Source of the DNA: Prochlorococcus sp. AG-402-C22
GTDB lineage: Bacteria; Cyanobacteriota; Cyanobacteriia; PCC-6307; Cyanobiaceae
Direction of reading: 5' to 3'
DNA: 37,838 bases
Assembly (NCBI GenBank): GCA_003279535.1
Contig: QCHO01000011.1
Coordinates: forward strand, 1 to 37,838
Made by a program: the position numbers and the translations under genes. Positions 16,912 through 26,564 of this stretch are shown piece after piece (the first letter of the stretch is position 1; each line of letters opens with the position of its first letter). A model generated the notes under the pieces. It was not told the origin of the DNA. It saw only the letters and a program-made list of their open reading frames with translations, and did no database searches.

Positions 16912-17991
16912 TTAAAGATTGATTTTTAAAACTATACCTAAAATTACAAGTAAAATGTTGATTTTCCAAAAATTTCCAACTATTTTTTGTTCCTTAACTC
17001 CTTTAAGTTCAAAATGGTGGTGCAGTGGAGCCATTAAAAATATGCGTTTACCTCTGTGAAATAATTTTTTTGTAATTTTAAAAATTACTACCTGAATCAT
17101 CACTGATAAAGATTCAACAATAAATATTCCTGAGAAAATAGATAAGGTAAAAACGCTATTAGTTAATAACGCTATAGAACCCAGAATAGCACCAATGCTT
17201 AATGATCCTGTGTCACCCATAAATATTTTTGCAGGATAACTATTGTATTTGAGAAATCCTAAGCATATGCCCGACATTGCATAACATAAGACACTAAAAA
17301 CAAATAGCTCTTTTTGTTCTTTCATTAATATCTCTGTTCCTAATCCATAAAAGACAATCCCACTGCATCCAGCTGCTAATCCATCTAGTCCATCAGTCAA
17401 ATTTACTGAATTACTTATGCCAACTAGTAATAAAAAAGAAATGGGAAATATAAAAATACTTGTATCTATTTCCCAAGATTCAGTAATTGTAATTAATGGA
17501 TTTATTAAATCGTTTTCATAGGCTAAAAATATAAAAATTATTGAGATAATACTTTGTAAAAAGAATTTTTCTTTTGACTTTAATCCTGTATTTTTTCTGT
17601 TTTTAATGCTTAAATAATCATCTAAAAAGCCTGTAAAAAAGAAACCAAAAATAGTAAATAATAAAAGCAATAATTTAGGAGAACTTGAATTTATAGTTAT
17701 TATTAAAAGAAAAATCAAAAATGGAATTATCATGAAAATTCCACCCATTGTTGGCGTATTAATTTTTTTAAAGTGATTAGCAGGACCTTCAGACCTAATA
17801 TTTTGAAGTAAATTTAATTTTTTTATTATCCTAAGCCCCTTCTTTGTTATAAATAAAGAAATGAAAAAAAATAATGTGTAAACCCCTATACAAATAAAAT
17901 TATTAAAAAAATACGAGGTAACTATTAAAGCAAAGGTATTTAATATTAATAACGATTTAAAGTTAAACTCTTTAATCTTCCCAATCATCAT
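16912..17991 (-). CDS. mraY: Phospho-N-acetylmuramoyl-pentapeptide-transferase
   Basis: Integral membrane enzyme that transfers phospho-MurNAc-pentapeptide from UDP to undecaprenyl phosphate, forming lipid I of peptidoglycan synthesis. About ten hydrophobic segments are visible over 359 residues. Family motifs: TPTMGGIFMI near residue 80, the first aspartate pair in GFLDDYLSIKNRKNTGL, NSVNLTDGLDGLAAG, FMGDTGSLSIGAILG, and the C-terminal MAPLHHHFELKGVKE. The start ATGATG at 17991/17988 lies inside the last codons of the upstream DUF3134 gene, a 17-20 bp overlap suggesting translational coupling. Unusually for bacteria it is away from a mur/fts cluster, which is normal in cyanobacteria. Confidence 0.96.
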   Translation of the reverse strand: MMIGKIKEFNFKSLLILNTFALIVTSYFFNNFICIGVYTLFFFISLFITKKGLRIIKKLNLLQNIRSEGPANHFKKINTPTMGGIFMIIPFLIFLLIITINSSSPKLLLLLFTIFGFFFTGFLDDYLSIKNRKNTGLKSKEKFFLQSIISIIFIFLAYENDLINPLITITESWEIDTSIFIFPISFLLLVGISNSVNLTDGLDGLAAGCSGIVFYGLGTEILMKEQKELFVFSVLCYAMSGICLGFLKYNSYPAKIFMGDTGSLSIGAILGSIALLTNSVFTLSIFSGIFIVESLSVMIQVVIFKITKKLFHRGKRIFLMAPLHHHFELKGVKEQKIVGNFWKINILLVILGIVLKINL

Positions 17992-18250
17992 CTGAAGAGT
18001 CTTCTTCAGTTTTATAATCTTCCTTTTCTCCCATTAGCGCTGAAAGTTCTTCTTCTTCAATTGTACTAATCTCTTGTGAATCTCCCTCGTTTTCAGTAAC
18101 AAGTCTTCCTGTATTTTCAAGCCAAGATAGTAAATCTGGTTCATCTCTCAATGGCAAAACAGGAGCTGGATCATCTCTGTGGTAGCAAGTTAAAGCAGGA
18201 TTAACTTCAGAAATATCGTCTAGTCTAATTTTTAGTTTATTTGAGTCCAT
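17972..18250 (-). CDS. DUF3134 family protein
   Basis: A small acidic protein of the cyanobacterial DUF3134 family, function unknown. The family core is visible as NPALTCYHRDDPAPVLPLRD followed by EPDLLSWLENTGRLV. The C-terminal ~45 residues are strongly acidic (EISTIEEEELSALMGEKED, then EEDSSDDDWED) and probably disordered. I prefer the ATG at 18250 (MDSNKLKIRL, 92 residues) over an upstream in-frame start at 18295, because the extra 15 residues (MRIIMYYLIYRTYPL) look like translated promoter sequence and do not fit the family's N-terminus. It heads the leftward group with mraY and the 81-residue gene. No membrane segment. Confidence 0.85.
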   Translation of the reverse strand: MDSNKLKIRLDDISEVNPALTCYHRDDPAPVLPLRDEPDLLSWLENTGRLVTENEGDSQEISTIEEEELSALMGEKEDYKTEEDSSDDDWED

Positions 18251-18303
18251 TAAAGGGTATGTTCTATATATAAGATAATACATAATGATGCGCACGAAAA
18301 ACT

Positions 18304-18498
18304 TTGTTTGATAAAGGAAATTTAAAATACTTTTTTATCTGGCTAATTTCATTTTTGCTGTCTGGATTATTTAAGCTTATTGGATACTTGAATCCCAATG
18401 TTTTAATAATTAATAACTTTCTTCTCTTATTACTAGTTTTTGGTCCAGCTCTTTTAGTTACAATAATATTAGTTTTTAATAAGTTATCAAATTCTTAA
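18304..18498 (+). CDS. Small hypothetical membrane protein
   Basis: A possible 64-residue protein with two hydrophobic segments: residues ~9-28 (YFFIWLISFLLSGLFKLIGY) and ~34-60 (VLIINNFLLLLLVFGPALL onward), separated by a short LNPN turn. The only usable start is TTG at 18304; a stop at 18286-18288 closes the frame upstream and no Shine-Dalgarno is clear. It fits the space between the divergent DUF3134 gene and argG and ends 36 bp before argG. I do not recognise a family. The hydrophobic composition argues for a real membrane peptide, though AT-rich DNA also yields Phe/Leu/Ile-rich chance frames. Confidence 0.5.
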   Translation: MFDKGNLKYFFIWLISFLLSGLFKLIGYLNPNVLIINNFLLLLLVFGPALLVTIILVFNKLSNS

Positions 18499-18534
18499 TT
18501 ACGTCAAAAATAAAAATTTATGGAGCAAATTGAA

Positions 18535-19749
18535 ATGCAGCAGGTAAAAAAAGTTGTACTAGCTTATTCTGGTGGCGTTGATACGAGCGTTTGTATTCCA
18601 TATTTAAAGAATGAATATGGTATTTCAGAAGTGGTTACTTTTGTGGCAGATCTTGGACAAGGTGAAGATTTAGAACTTATTAGACAAAAAGCTTTAAATT
18701 CTGGTGCATCTAAATCAATCATTGGTAATTTAGTTGATAGTTTTGTTGAGAAATACGCTTTTCCAGCTATTAGAGCAAACGCATTATATTTAGATAAATA
18801 TCCATTATCTACAGCTCTTGCTCGGCCTTTAATTGCTGAAAACCTTGTAAATACTGCGAGAGAGATTAATGCCGATGCAGTAGCTCATGGATGCACTGGT
18901 AAAGGGAATGATCAAGTTCGTTTTGATTTAGCAATTAATGCTTTAGGTCCTGATTTAAAAATTATTACTCCTGCAAGAGAGTGGAATATGAGTAGGGAAG
19001 AGGCAATATTGTATGGAGAAAAATTTGGTATTCCAGCACCGGTATCAAAAAAATCACCATATTCAATAGATGTTAACCTTCTTGGTAGGAGTATTGAAGC
19101 GGGCATATTAGAGGACCCAATGCATGAAGCACCTGAAAATATTTTTACAATGACATCATCGATTGATAATTCTCCTGATATGCCTCAAGATATAGAAATT
19201 GTTTTTAAAAATGGGTTTCCAGTTGGAATAAATAATGAAACGTTAACTCCAGTGGAGATTATTCAAAAAGCTAATGATCTTGCAGGAGAACATGGTTTTG
19301 GAAGAATTGATATGATTGAAGATCGAGTAGTAGGGATCAAAAGCAGAGAGATTTACGAAACACCTGGCCTTTTACTTCTAATCAAAGCTCACAAAGAGTT
19401 AGAAAGTATAACACTAAACCCAGATGTTATTGATTTTAAAGGAATAGTGGAAAAAAAATGGAGTCAATTAGTTTATCAGGGGTTTTGGTTTGGACCTCTT
19501 AAAGATAGTTTAGATGCTTTTATTTCATCGACTCAAATTTCAGTTAATGGAAGAGTAAAGATTAGACTTCATAAGGGGAACGCAATTGTAGTTGGAAGAA
19601 TGTCGGAAAACAATTCACTCTATAGGGAAGATTTGGCAACTTATAGTCAAAAAGATGTCTTTAATCATTCTTTAGCAGAGGGTTTTATTTATATGTGGGG
19701 TATGTCTAATAAAATATGGGCTGAATTAAATTCAAAAACAAAAGATTAA
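18535..19749 (+). CDS. argG: Argininosuccinate synthase
   Basis: Condenses citrulline and aspartate with ATP to argininosuccinate in arginine synthesis. The ATP-binding P-loop is [12 protein letters not shown] near residues 8-19. Other conserved parts are [50 protein letters not shown] and [11 protein letters not shown]. The ATG at 18535 is preferred ([14 protein letters not shown], 404 residues): GGAG at 18522-18525 stands nine bases before it, whereas an ATG five codons upstream at 18520 would place that sequence inside the gene. It converges on rpsF with only 3 bp between the stop codons. Confidence 0.97.
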   Translation: MQQVKKVVLAYSGGVDTSVCIPYLKNEYGISEVVTFVADLGQGEDLELIRQKALNSGASKSIIGNLVDSFVEKYAFPAIRANALYLDKYPLSTALARPLIAENLVNTAREINADAVAHGCTGKGNDQVRFDLAINALGPDLKIITPAREWNMSREEAILYGEKFGIPAPVSKKSPYSIDVNLLGRSIEAGILEDPMHEAPENIFTMTSSIDNSPDMPQDIEIVFKNGFPVGINNETLTPVEIIQKANDLAGEHGFGRIDMIEDRVVGIKSREIYETPGLLLLIKAHKELESITLNPDVIDFKGIVEKKWSQLVYQGFWFGPLKDSLDAFISSTQISVNGRVKIRLHKGNAIVVGRMSENNSLYREDLATYSQKDVFNHSLAEGFIYMWGMSNKIWAELNSKTKD

Positions 19750-19752
19750 TAC

Positions 19753-20226
19753 TTAAGATTCTGTCTTTTCTTTGGTTTCAGTATCATCTTTTCCCGAAGT
19801 TGAACTATCTGCGCTTACTACTGGTTGTTTTTCCTTAGACTCAACTTTAGTTTCTGGATTCTCTTTATCATTTGCTTGAGTCGAACTCTTAGTAGAAGGT
19901 CTTGGAGTTGGCAAAGGTCCTTCTTGTTTGACGGTCATATATCTTATAACATCTTCACTCAGTCTCATTGCTTTTTCAATTTTGAAAATATGTTGTCCAT
20001 CACCTTGATGACTTAGTTGGACGTAAATACCTTCTCTATGTTTTGCTATTTGATAGGCTAATCTTCTTTTACCCCTCATTTGACTATCGAGGATGATACC
20101 GCCAAATTCTTTTAAAAGCTTATTGTATTTATCAATGTGGTTAGTTACTTCATCTTCCGCAATATCTGGACGGAGGATATACATGGTTTCGTAATAAGAT
20201 TGTTGATCTTTCATAGTTTCAGACAA
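19753..20226 (-). CDS. rpsF: 30S ribosomal protein S6 with extended C-terminal tail
   Basis: Small-subunit protein that pairs with S18. The S6 fold spans residues ~9-100: [43 protein letters not shown] and [11 protein letters not shown]. Residues ~103-157 form a Pro/Ser/Thr/Lys/Glu-rich low-complexity tail with no hydrophobic core. The start may be TTG at 20226 (MSETMKDQQ) or the ATG four codons later at 20214; neither has an obvious Shine-Dalgarno. aroE lies upstream on the same strand with an 84 bp gap (20227-20310). That gap contains the perfect 12-bp palindrome ACATCATGATGT at 20278-20289. The tail is longer than in E. coli S6, which itself has a glutamylated tail. Confidence 0.93.
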   Translation of the reverse strand: MSETMKDQQSYYETMYILRPDIAEDEVTNHIDKYNKLLKEFGGIILDSQMRGKRRLAYQIAKHREGIYVQLSHQGDGQHIFKIEKAMRLSEDVIRYMTVKQEGPLPTPRPSTKSSTQANDKENPETKVESKEKQPVVSADSSTSGKDDTETKEKTES

Positions 20227-20277
20227 GGTCTTTGGCTCATAAATTGATGTGATGAGCGTCTGTTCATCTTTAACGAT

Positions 20278-20289
20278 ACATCATGATGT
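20278..20289. repeat. 12-bp perfect palindrome in the aroE-rpsF gap
   Basis: ACATCATGATGT reads identically on both strands and lies ~52 bp upstream of the rpsF TTG. It could be an operator half-site pair or chance; no regulator family is recognised. Confidence 0.25.
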
Positions 20290-20310
20290 GCAGTTCCTTG
20301 AAAATTAGCA

Positions 20311-21180
20311 TCATTTATTTTTAAGATAATTTTTGAGTGCGTCATTCATAATATGAAAAGGCACTTCTAAACCATCTGTCCAAAATGATAATGATTTCAA
20401 TCCCTGAGCAACAAGCATTTGCAAACCGTCGATAGTCATGCATCCTTTTTCGGCGCTAAATTTTAATAAAGAAGTTGGAGCAGGATTATAGATTAGATCG
20501 TAAATAATTGATTTCGAGTTAAGAGATCTCCAGAAATTCTCTCCAAATGGTAATGTAATCTCTTCATTTTTAGTTGTTTTCATTCCTACTGGTGTTGTAT
20601 TTACAATTAAATCTGCATCTTCAATTAAATTTTGAGCCCGATTATCATTATTTAGCAAACCCTGAATTTCAATTTGACACCCAAAATTTTTTATTAATTC
20701 ATCTAGTGATGATTTATTCCTTGATATTACTGAAATTGTTGAAAAATTAAGGTTTATTAATCCCTGAATTACAGATCGCGCTGCACCCCCGGACCCAAGA
20801 ATAATAGAGTCCTTTTTTGTTAAGTTTAATGTTTTTAACGGATAAATAAATCCTTCTACATCTGTATTAGTTGCGCTCCATTCTTTTTTAGAATTTAATT
20901 TTAGAGTATTAATTGCTTTCAGTTTGCCAGCAATAGGGGAAATTTCACTACAGAGGTTAAATACTTTTTCTTTATGGGGAATTGTAATGTTTAAACCTTT
21001 GCAATTAATTTTTTTCAAAGAATTCAGAACTAATTCTAGATCTTCATCTTTGCAAGGTATAGCAATATAAATTAAATCTAGGCCTAAATATTGAAGGGCA
21101 GCATTTTGCATAATCGGTGACAAGGAATGGCTGACTGGATTGCCGATTAATGCAATAAAAGATGTCTTACTTGAAATCAT
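20311..21180 (-). CDS. aroE: Shikimate dehydrogenase
   Basis: NADPH-dependent reduction of 3-dehydroshikimate to shikimate, fourth step of the aromatic pathway. In the 289 residues the substrate site is seen as GNPVSHSLSPIMQNAALQ and LNITIPHKEKV (catalytic Lys), with INTLK and ATNTDVEGF completing it. The cofactor loop is ILGSGGAARSVIQGL, followed by ISRNKSSLDEL; NTTPVGM and GLQMLVAQG are conserved near the C-terminus. Upstream it diverges from dnaK; downstream is rpsF on the same strand. The DAHP synthase at 29236 feeds the same pathway but is not linked to it. Full length with no odd features. Confidence 0.96.
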   Translation of the reverse strand: MISSKTSFIALIGNPVSHSLSPIMQNAALQYLGLDLIYIAIPCKDEDLELVLNSLKKINCKGLNITIPHKEKVFNLCSEISPIAGKLKAINTLKLNSKKEWSATNTDVEGFIYPLKTLNLTKKDSIILGSGGAARSVIQGLINLNFSTISVISRNKSSLDELIKNFGCQIEIQGLLNNDNRAQNLIEDADLIVNTTPVGMKTTKNEEITLPFGENFWRSLNSKSIIYDLIYNPAPTSLLKFSAEKGCMTIDGLQMLVAQGLKSLSFWTDGLEVPFHIMNDALKNYLKNK

Positions 21181-21297
21181 GTTTAGAATTTTTTCCTTAA
21201 AAAATAACTATCTGTTCGGGAACCACACCCCGTCTTTGAGTAACAATAATGACGCCGATGACCGATTATGGAGAATATTAAATATGAGAATTTACCC

Positions 21298-23214
21298 ATG
21301 GGTAAGGTTGTAGGAATCGATTTAGGAACAACTAATAGTTGTGTCGCTGTAATGGAAGGTGGTAAACCTACTGTAATAGCAAATGCTGAGGGTTTCAGAA
21401 CTACTCCATCAGTTGTTGCATATACAAAAAATCAAGATCAGCTCGTTGGCCAAATCGCAAAAAGACAAGCTGTTATGAACCCTGAAAACACTTTTTATTC
21501 TGCAAAGCGTTTTGTTGGCAGAAGAGTTGATGAAGTAAATGAAGAATCTAAAGAAGTTAGTTATTCTGTTGAAAAATCTGGTTCTAGCGTCAAATTAAAG
21601 TGTCCTATTTTGGATAAGCAGTTTTCTCCTGAAGAGGTAAGTTCTCAAGTTTTAAGAAAGTTGGCAGATGATGCGGGTAAATACCTTGGTGAAAAAGTTA
21701 CACAGGCTGTAATTACTGTTCCAGCTTATTTTAATGACTCTCAGAGACAGGCGACAAAAGATGCAGGAAAGATTGCAGGTTTAGAAGTTCTCAGAATTGT
21801 AAATGAGCCAACCGCTGCAGCTCTAGCATATGGTTTGGATAAAGAAAATGAAAAAATACTTGTATTTGATTTAGGGGGAGGGACATTTGACGTTTCAGTT
21901 ATTGAAGCTGGTGACGGAGTAACTGAAGTTCTATCTACATCTGGAGATACACATTTAGGTGGTGATGATTTTGATAGGTGTATCGTAGATCATTTAGCAA
22001 GTACTTTTAAATCAAATGAGGGAATTGACCTTAGACAAGATAAGCAGGCTTTACAACGACTTACTGAAGCAGCAGAAAAAGCAAAAATTGAGCTTTCAAA
22101 TGCTACGCAAAGTGAAATAAATTTGCCGTTTATCACGGCGACCCCTGAAGGCCCAAAACATTTGGATTTGAACCTAACTAGAGCAAAATTTGAGGAATTA
22201 GCAGCTTCTTTAATTGATAGGTGCAAAACCCCAGTTGAGAGAGCTATAAGTGATGCAAAAATTTCTACTAGTGAAATTGATGAAGTTGTGATGGTCGGGG
22301 GTTCATCCAGGATACCTGCAGTTTTAGATTTAGTTAAAAAAATAATAGGTAAGGAACCAAATCAAACTGTCAATCCTGATGAAGTAGTTGCTGTTGGAGC
22401 AGCTATTCAAGGAGGAGTTTTAGCAGGTGAAGTTAAAGATATATTGTTGCTTGATGTTACTCCACTTTCTTTAGGTGTAGAAACTTTAGGTGGGGTTATG
22501 ACAAAAATGATAAATAGAAATACTACAGTTCCCACAAAGAAATCTGAGACATATTCAACTGCTGTAGACGGACAAACCAACGTAGAAATACATGTCTTAC
22601 AGGGTGAAAGAGAAATGGCATCTGATAATAAAAGTTTAGGAACTTTTAGATTAGATGGTATTCCATCAGCACCAAGAGGTGTTCCACAAATTGAAGTGAC
22701 ATTTGATATCGATGCAAACGGTATTCTTAGTGTTACAGCTAAAGATAAAGGAAGTGGTAAAGAGCAAAGTATCTCTATAACTGGAGCTTCTACTTTATCT
22801 GATAATGAGGTTGAAAAAATGGTTAAAGATGCAGAATCAAATGCATCAGCAGATAAAGAAAAAAGAGAAAAAATTGATTTAAAAAACCAAGCTGAAACAC
22901 TTGTCTATCAGACAGAAAAGCAACTTGGTGAATTAGGAGATAAAATTGATGCTTCAGCAAAGTCTAAGGTTGAAGAAAAAAGCAATGCTTTAAAAGAGGC
23001 CACCTCAAAAGAGGACTATGAATCAATGAAAAAACTCCTTGAAGAGCTTCAACAAGAACTCTATGCAGTCGGTTCATCTGTTTATCAGCAACCAGGTAAT
23101 CAGTCTCCAACCCCAGGTTCAGCGAGCGGTCAGGATCAGACTGAACCAAATGATAAAGGTGGAGATGATGTTATTGATGCAGACTTTACTGAATCAAAAG
23201 ATCAGGAAAAGTAA
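21298..23214 (+). CDS. dnaK: Molecular chaperone DnaK (Hsp70)
   Basis: ATP-driven chaperone that binds unfolded segments, working with DnaJ and GrpE (not in this window). The ATG at 21298 ([18 protein letters not shown]) fits the family N-terminus; an in-frame ATG at 21268 would add ten residues not seen in Hsp70s. Motifs: the phosphate loop [43 protein letters not shown] and [13 protein letters not shown] in the ATPase domain, then the substrate domain from [17 protein letters not shown]. The C-terminal tail is Gly/Pro/Gln-rich and ends near DDVIDADF, typical of bacterial DnaK. At about 638 residues it is full length. No CIRCE-type HrcA operator (TTAGCACTC repeat) is seen in the upstream 87 bp. 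The 3' end overlaps the converging oxidase gene by 13 bp. Confidence 0.97.
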   Translation: MGKVVGIDLGTTNSCVAVMEGGKPTVIANAEGFRTTPSVVAYTKNQDQLVGQIAKRQAVMNPENTFYSAKRFVGRRVDEVNEESKEVSYSVEKSGSSVKLKCPILDKQFSPEEVSSQVLRKLADDAGKYLGEKVTQAVITVPAYFNDSQRQATKDAGKIAGLEVLRIVNEPTAAALAYGLDKENEKILVFDLGGGTFDVSVIEAGDGVTEVLSTSGDTHLGGDDFDRCIVDHLASTFKSNEGIDLRQDKQALQRLTEAAEKAKIELSNATQSEINLPFITATPEGPKHLDLNLTRAKFEELAASLIDRCKTPVERAISDAKISTSEIDEVVMVGGSSRIPAVLDLVKKIIGKEPNQTVNPDEVVAVGAAIQGGVLAGEVKDILLLDVTPLSLGVETLGGVMTKMINRNTTVPTKKSETYSTAVDGQTNVEIHVLQGEREMASDNKSLGTFRLDGIPSAPRGVPQIEVTFDIDANGILSVTAKDKGSGKEQSISITGASTLSDNEVEKMVKDAESNASADKEKREKIDLKNQAETLVYQTEKQLGELGDKIDASAKSKVEEKSNALKEATSKEDYESMKKLLEELQQELYAVGSSVYQQPGNQSPTPGSASGQDQTEPNDKGGDDVIDADFTESKDQEK

Positions 23215-24284
23215 TTTTTAATTTCATTAGCAACCCATTTAGAACAAGCTGGTGCAAGTAAAATACCATTTTTATAAAAACCTGTACATATAATAAGTCC
23301 ATCTTCCAAATTTTTCATTATTGGTGAAGGTTCGCCTTCAGGTCTAGACCTTACTCCAAACCACTTTTTTGTAATTTGACCGTTGATAAGCCAAGTTGGT
23401 TGTTTATCTAGAAAATTTGTAATTTTCTCAAAAATATTTTTTTCTGGATTTGTACTATATTCGTCTGTTGAACCAATAATAAGTTTGTTTTTTGATATTG
23501 GAATTATATTTTTGCCATTTATATTGAATTGTTTTGGAAGTGTTAGTAAATCAACTTCTGCATCATTTATGCCAATTTCTATAGCTTGACCTAAAACAGG
23601 TTTTAATTTGATGTTGTGAGATAGGTTATCTATTAAATCAACCGCTTTTAAAGAATTACACAAAATAACTATGTCAGATTTGATATCTATATTGTTTTTT
23701 GTTGTAGAAAACCATTGATTGTTTGATTTTCTGATTTTTATTATTTCTTCATCTACAAAATTTATTTTTTTATTTTTTAGATATTTATCTAATGTCTTAA
23801 GTAACAAAGTAGCATTTATCCTTCCATCATCAAAGGAAATCATACCTTTTATATTTTTTGTTTGGAATGCTTGATTTATATTCTTGATAAATATTGAGTC
23901 TTTTTTTAAAATTTGTAAGTTTAGATCATTATTTTCATAAACAAATTTCTCCAACTTTTTAAACTTTTCTTCATTCGTAGTAAGTTGTATCAATGGTTTT
24001 TTAATGTTTAATTCATAATTAAATTTTTGCAGAAATTTAATCCATTTTGGCCATAATTCAATGCTTTGTTGCCTGAGATCCCAACTTCTACCTTTCCTTT
24101 TTTGATACATATTGCCCATTAGTAGGCCTAAAGCTGCATTGCTACTATTTTTTTGTTCATCTGGATCTATTATTGTTATCCTAAAGCCTAATTCTGACAA
24201 TTCTAAGGCATTAAATTTTCCAATAATTCCCGATCCAATAATAACTATGTGTGCTTTTTGAAAATTTTCTTTTAACCTTTTCAT
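23202..24284 (-). CDS. FAD-dependent amino-acid oxidase (DAO / glycine oxidase ThiO-like)
   Basis: A 360-residue DAO-superfamily flavoprotein. The N-terminal Rossmann motif is [20 protein letters not shown] followed by the acidic strand end IIDPDEQ. The substrate-domain section includes [11 protein letters not shown], and the C-terminal FAD-contact segment is [18 protein letters not shown] then [17 protein letters not shown]. This is the layout of glycine oxidase (ThiO), D-amino-acid dehydrogenase and MnmC-type oxidases. Glycine oxidation for thiazole synthesis is possible, but no thi gene is nearby, so substrate is not assigned. It overlaps dnaK by 13 bp at its 3' end and diverges from purU across 47 bp. 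No signal peptide. Confidence 0.85.
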   Translation of the reverse strand: MKRLKENFQKAHIVIIGSGIIGKFNALELSELGFRITIIDPDEQKNSSNAALGLLMGNMYQKRKGRSWDLRQQSIELWPKWIKFLQKFNYELNIKKPLIQLTTNEEKFKKLEKFVYENNDLNLQILKKDSIFIKNINQAFQTKNIKGMISFDDGRINATLLLKTLDKYLKNKKINFVDEEIIKIRKSNNQWFSTTKNNIDIKSDIVILCNSLKAVDLIDNLSHNIKLKPVLGQAIEIGINDAEVDLLTLPKQFNINGKNIIPISKNKLIIGSTDEYSTNPEKNIFEKITNFLDKQPTWLINGQITKKWFGVRSRPEGEPSPIMKNLEDGLIICTGFYKNGILLAPACSKWVANEIKNYFS

Positions 24285-24331
24285 TGATATATTAGATATA
24301 ATTGCTTACTTGAATAAATAGTTAAAGATTT

Positions 24332-25186
24332 TTGGAACATCCTTCAATTATATTCAAAATTATTTGCCCCGATCGTCCTGGCCTCGTGAGTTTACTTACA
24401 AGTTGGATTTCAAATTATGGTGGCAATATAAAGCATTCTGATCATCATACAGATCAAGATGCGGGATTGTTTCTTAGTCGCATTGAATGGAATAGTAAAA
24501 ATCCATCTTTTAATAGAGATGAAATTTATAACGAATTTGAAAAAATTGCAGCTGAAGTAAATGGAAAATTTAATGTAAATTATTCTGATGAGATTCCAAA
24601 TGTTGCTATTTTTGTTAGCAAACAAAATCATTGTTTGATTGATTTGCTCTGGAGAGTAAGAAATGGTGAACTCAAAATGAAAGTGCCGTTAATAATTTCA
24701 AATCATTCTGATCTTGAAAATATTGCAAACGACTTTAATGCAAAATTTGTTCATATTGATACCTTTAGTATCAATAAATCTGATGTTGAAGATCAATTTT
24801 TAAAGATACTAAAAGAATATGAAATTGATCTTGTTGTATTAGCTAAATATATGCAAATTTTGAGTGATTCTTTTTTAAAACAGTTTTCTTCAATAATAAA
24901 TATTCATCATTCTTTCTTACCTGCATTTAAGGGGGCGCAACCATATCATCGAGCATGGAAGAGAGGTGTTAAATTAATTGGTGCTACTGCCCATTATGTT
25001 ACTGAAGATCTTGATGAAGGTCCGATAATAGAGCAATGCACAGTTAACGTAAGTCATAGGGACGAAGTTGATGATTTGATTAGAAAAGGAAGAGATATTG
25101 AGAGAATTGCACTAGCAAGAGCAGTTAGATTACATTTAAATCATCAAGTATTTGTTTATAACAGCAAAACTGCTGTTTTTGATTAA
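24332..25186 (+). CDS. purU: Formyltetrahydrofolate deformylase
   Basis: Hydrolyses 10-formyl-THF to THF and formate, balancing the one-carbon pool and supplying formate for purine synthesis. The 284 residues comprise an N-terminal ACT domain (~residues 6-85; IFKIICPDRPGLVSLLTSWI, HSDHHTDQDAGLFLSRIEW) and a formyltransferase-like domain. The catalytic Asn-His-Asp set is in INIHHSFLPAFKG and AHYVTEDLDEGPIIEQ. The start is TTG at 24332: a TAA closes the frame at 24323-24325, and no ATG occurs before the conserved ACT residues. The Asp-containing PurU signature and the ACT domain separate it from PurN. Confidence 0.93.
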   Translation: MEHPSIIFKIICPDRPGLVSLLTSWISNYGGNIKHSDHHTDQDAGLFLSRIEWNSKNPSFNRDEIYNEFEKIAAEVNGKFNVNYSDEIPNVAIFVSKQNHCLIDLLWRVRNGELKMKVPLIISNHSDLENIANDFNAKFVHIDTFSINKSDVEDQFLKILKEYEIDLVVLAKYMQILSDSFLKQFSSIINIHHSFLPAFKGAQPYHRAWKRGVKLIGATAHYVTEDLDEGPIIEQCTVNVSHRDEVDDLIRKGRDIERIALARAVRLHLNHQVFVYNSKTAVFD

Positions 25187-25196
25187 AAATAATTTT

Positions 25197-26555
25197 TCAG
25201 TCTTCTAATTCTATTTGTATTTGCCTTTCATAAATTGATTCTTCATTAAAAGCTCTTGCTATCAAGAAACTTGTAATGCAGCTGATTAAGACAGGTTTCA
25301 TGATTAATAAATTTTTTGTTAAGGCAAAAGCTAGAAACATTGCTGTTATTGGAGTTCGTGAACATCCTGCTACGAAGGCCCCCATGCCGGCAAAAATATA
25401 TGTACTTGGTGCATGTCCTGTGGCAATTTCTACCCAGCTCCCCACTATGAGTCCGATTGACCCTCCTAAAGTAAGCATTGGATAGAAAAGTCCTCCAGGA
25501 GCTCCAGACGCTGCAGCTAAACCAGTTGTGATAAACAATACTAATACTGCTATTAAAGCAATCCCAATGCTTGTATTTTGCTCAGCTATTACTTTCTGTA
25601 ATTCATCTAAATTATGAAAGGTACTGGGTAAAAAAGAATAGATAGTTCCTAAGATGAGTCCACAGATACTCATTTTTAAAACAAATTTATTTTTATACCA
25701 CTTTTTCCCAAGATTTTGCATTAATAAAACATATTTGCTGTACATTTCTGCACAGATCCCAATTATTATTCCTAGTAAAACTAGGTAAATAAAATCTATA
25801 GGTAAGAAAAAAACTGATGGGTCATATTCTTTTTGAATCAAAAATCCTATGTTAAAATCAAAACCTCCTGCTTTAGGATCTAAACCCAAGGCTTGAATAA
25901 TATCAGCAGATGAATCTGCGATGAAAGTTGTAATTAATACTAATAACAAAATTACTGGTCTAGCAGAGTTTAATAGCTCTTCTATTGCATAAATAAACCC
26001 TCCTAATGGAGCGCTAAAAACTGCAGCTATTCCAGCACCACCACCTGCTGCTACTATTACTCTCCTGAATGCTGTAGGAGCTTTGAGCCACTTGGCCATT
26101 TGCCAAGCAACAGATCCACCCATTTGAACAGATGGACCTTCTGGACCCAAAGGGAATCCACTACCAATAGCAATAATTCCTGATACGAGCTTGACTAATC
26201 CTACTTTTATATTCATTGGCACTTGTTTATGCCTTAAAAAACCCATGATTTGACTTACACCTGAACCTTTTGCAGCAGGTGCAATATTTTTGATCAAATA
26301 TCCTGCAATGGCTCCTCCTATGGCTCCAAAGATTGGTAATACTGCAATAGATGGGAATTGGTCTAATAGTGCTAATCTCCAATTGTTAATGAAGTAGATT
26401 CCAGTTTTAAAAAATATACTTGTAATTGAAGCTCCTAAGCCTGTTAGTAAGAGTGATAATGCAACGACAAGAGATCTTTGTCTTAATAATTTTTTGATGC
26501 TACGAGAAGAATTATTACTGGTCTTTTGAGTATTTTCTTTTATAAGGTTTGGCAT
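25197..26555 (-). CDS. ClC-family chloride transporter
   Basis: Integral membrane ClC protein, 452 residues with many hydrophobic helices. The anion-pathway motifs are GSGFPLGPEGPSVQMGG (GSGIP and GREGP equivalents, with the gating glutamate present), GGGAGIAAVFSAPLGGFIYAIEEL, and AASGAPGGLFYPMLTLGGSIG. The Glu pair in YAIEELL aligns with the region of the internal proton glutamate in ClC-ec1, so H+/Cl- exchange is more likely than a passive channel; this is inference. No C-terminal CBS domain is present. It follows acnB by 9 bp on the same strand, indicating co-transcription. A role in halide or pH homeostasis in seawater is plausible but unproven. Confidence 0.93.
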   Translation of the reverse strand: MPNLIKENTQKTSNNSSRSIKKLLRQRSLVVALSLLLTGLGASITSIFFKTGIYFINNWRLALLDQFPSIAVLPIFGAIGGAIAGYLIKNIAPAAKGSGVSQIMGFLRHKQVPMNIKVGLVKLVSGIIAIGSGFPLGPEGPSVQMGGSVAWQMAKWLKAPTAFRRVIVAAGGGAGIAAVFSAPLGGFIYAIEELLNSARPVILLLVLITTFIADSSADIIQALGLDPKAGGFDFNIGFLIQKEYDPSVFFLPIDFIYLVLLGIIIGICAEMYSKYVLLMQNLGKKWYKNKFVLKMSICGLILGTIYSFLPSTFHNLDELQKVIAEQNTSIGIALIAVLVLFITTGLAAASGAPGGLFYPMLTLGGSIGLIVGSWVEIATGHAPSTYIFAGMGAFVAGCSRTPITAMFLAFALTKNLLIMKPVLISCITSFLIARAFNEESIYERQIQIELED

Positions 26556-26564
26556 AATCCATGA

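Noticed and set aside
21181-21297. Search for a CIRCE heat-shock operator before dnaK
   Set aside because: No TTAGCACTC-N9-GAGTGCTAA or close variant; a short CGGG/CCCG repeat is too weak to call.
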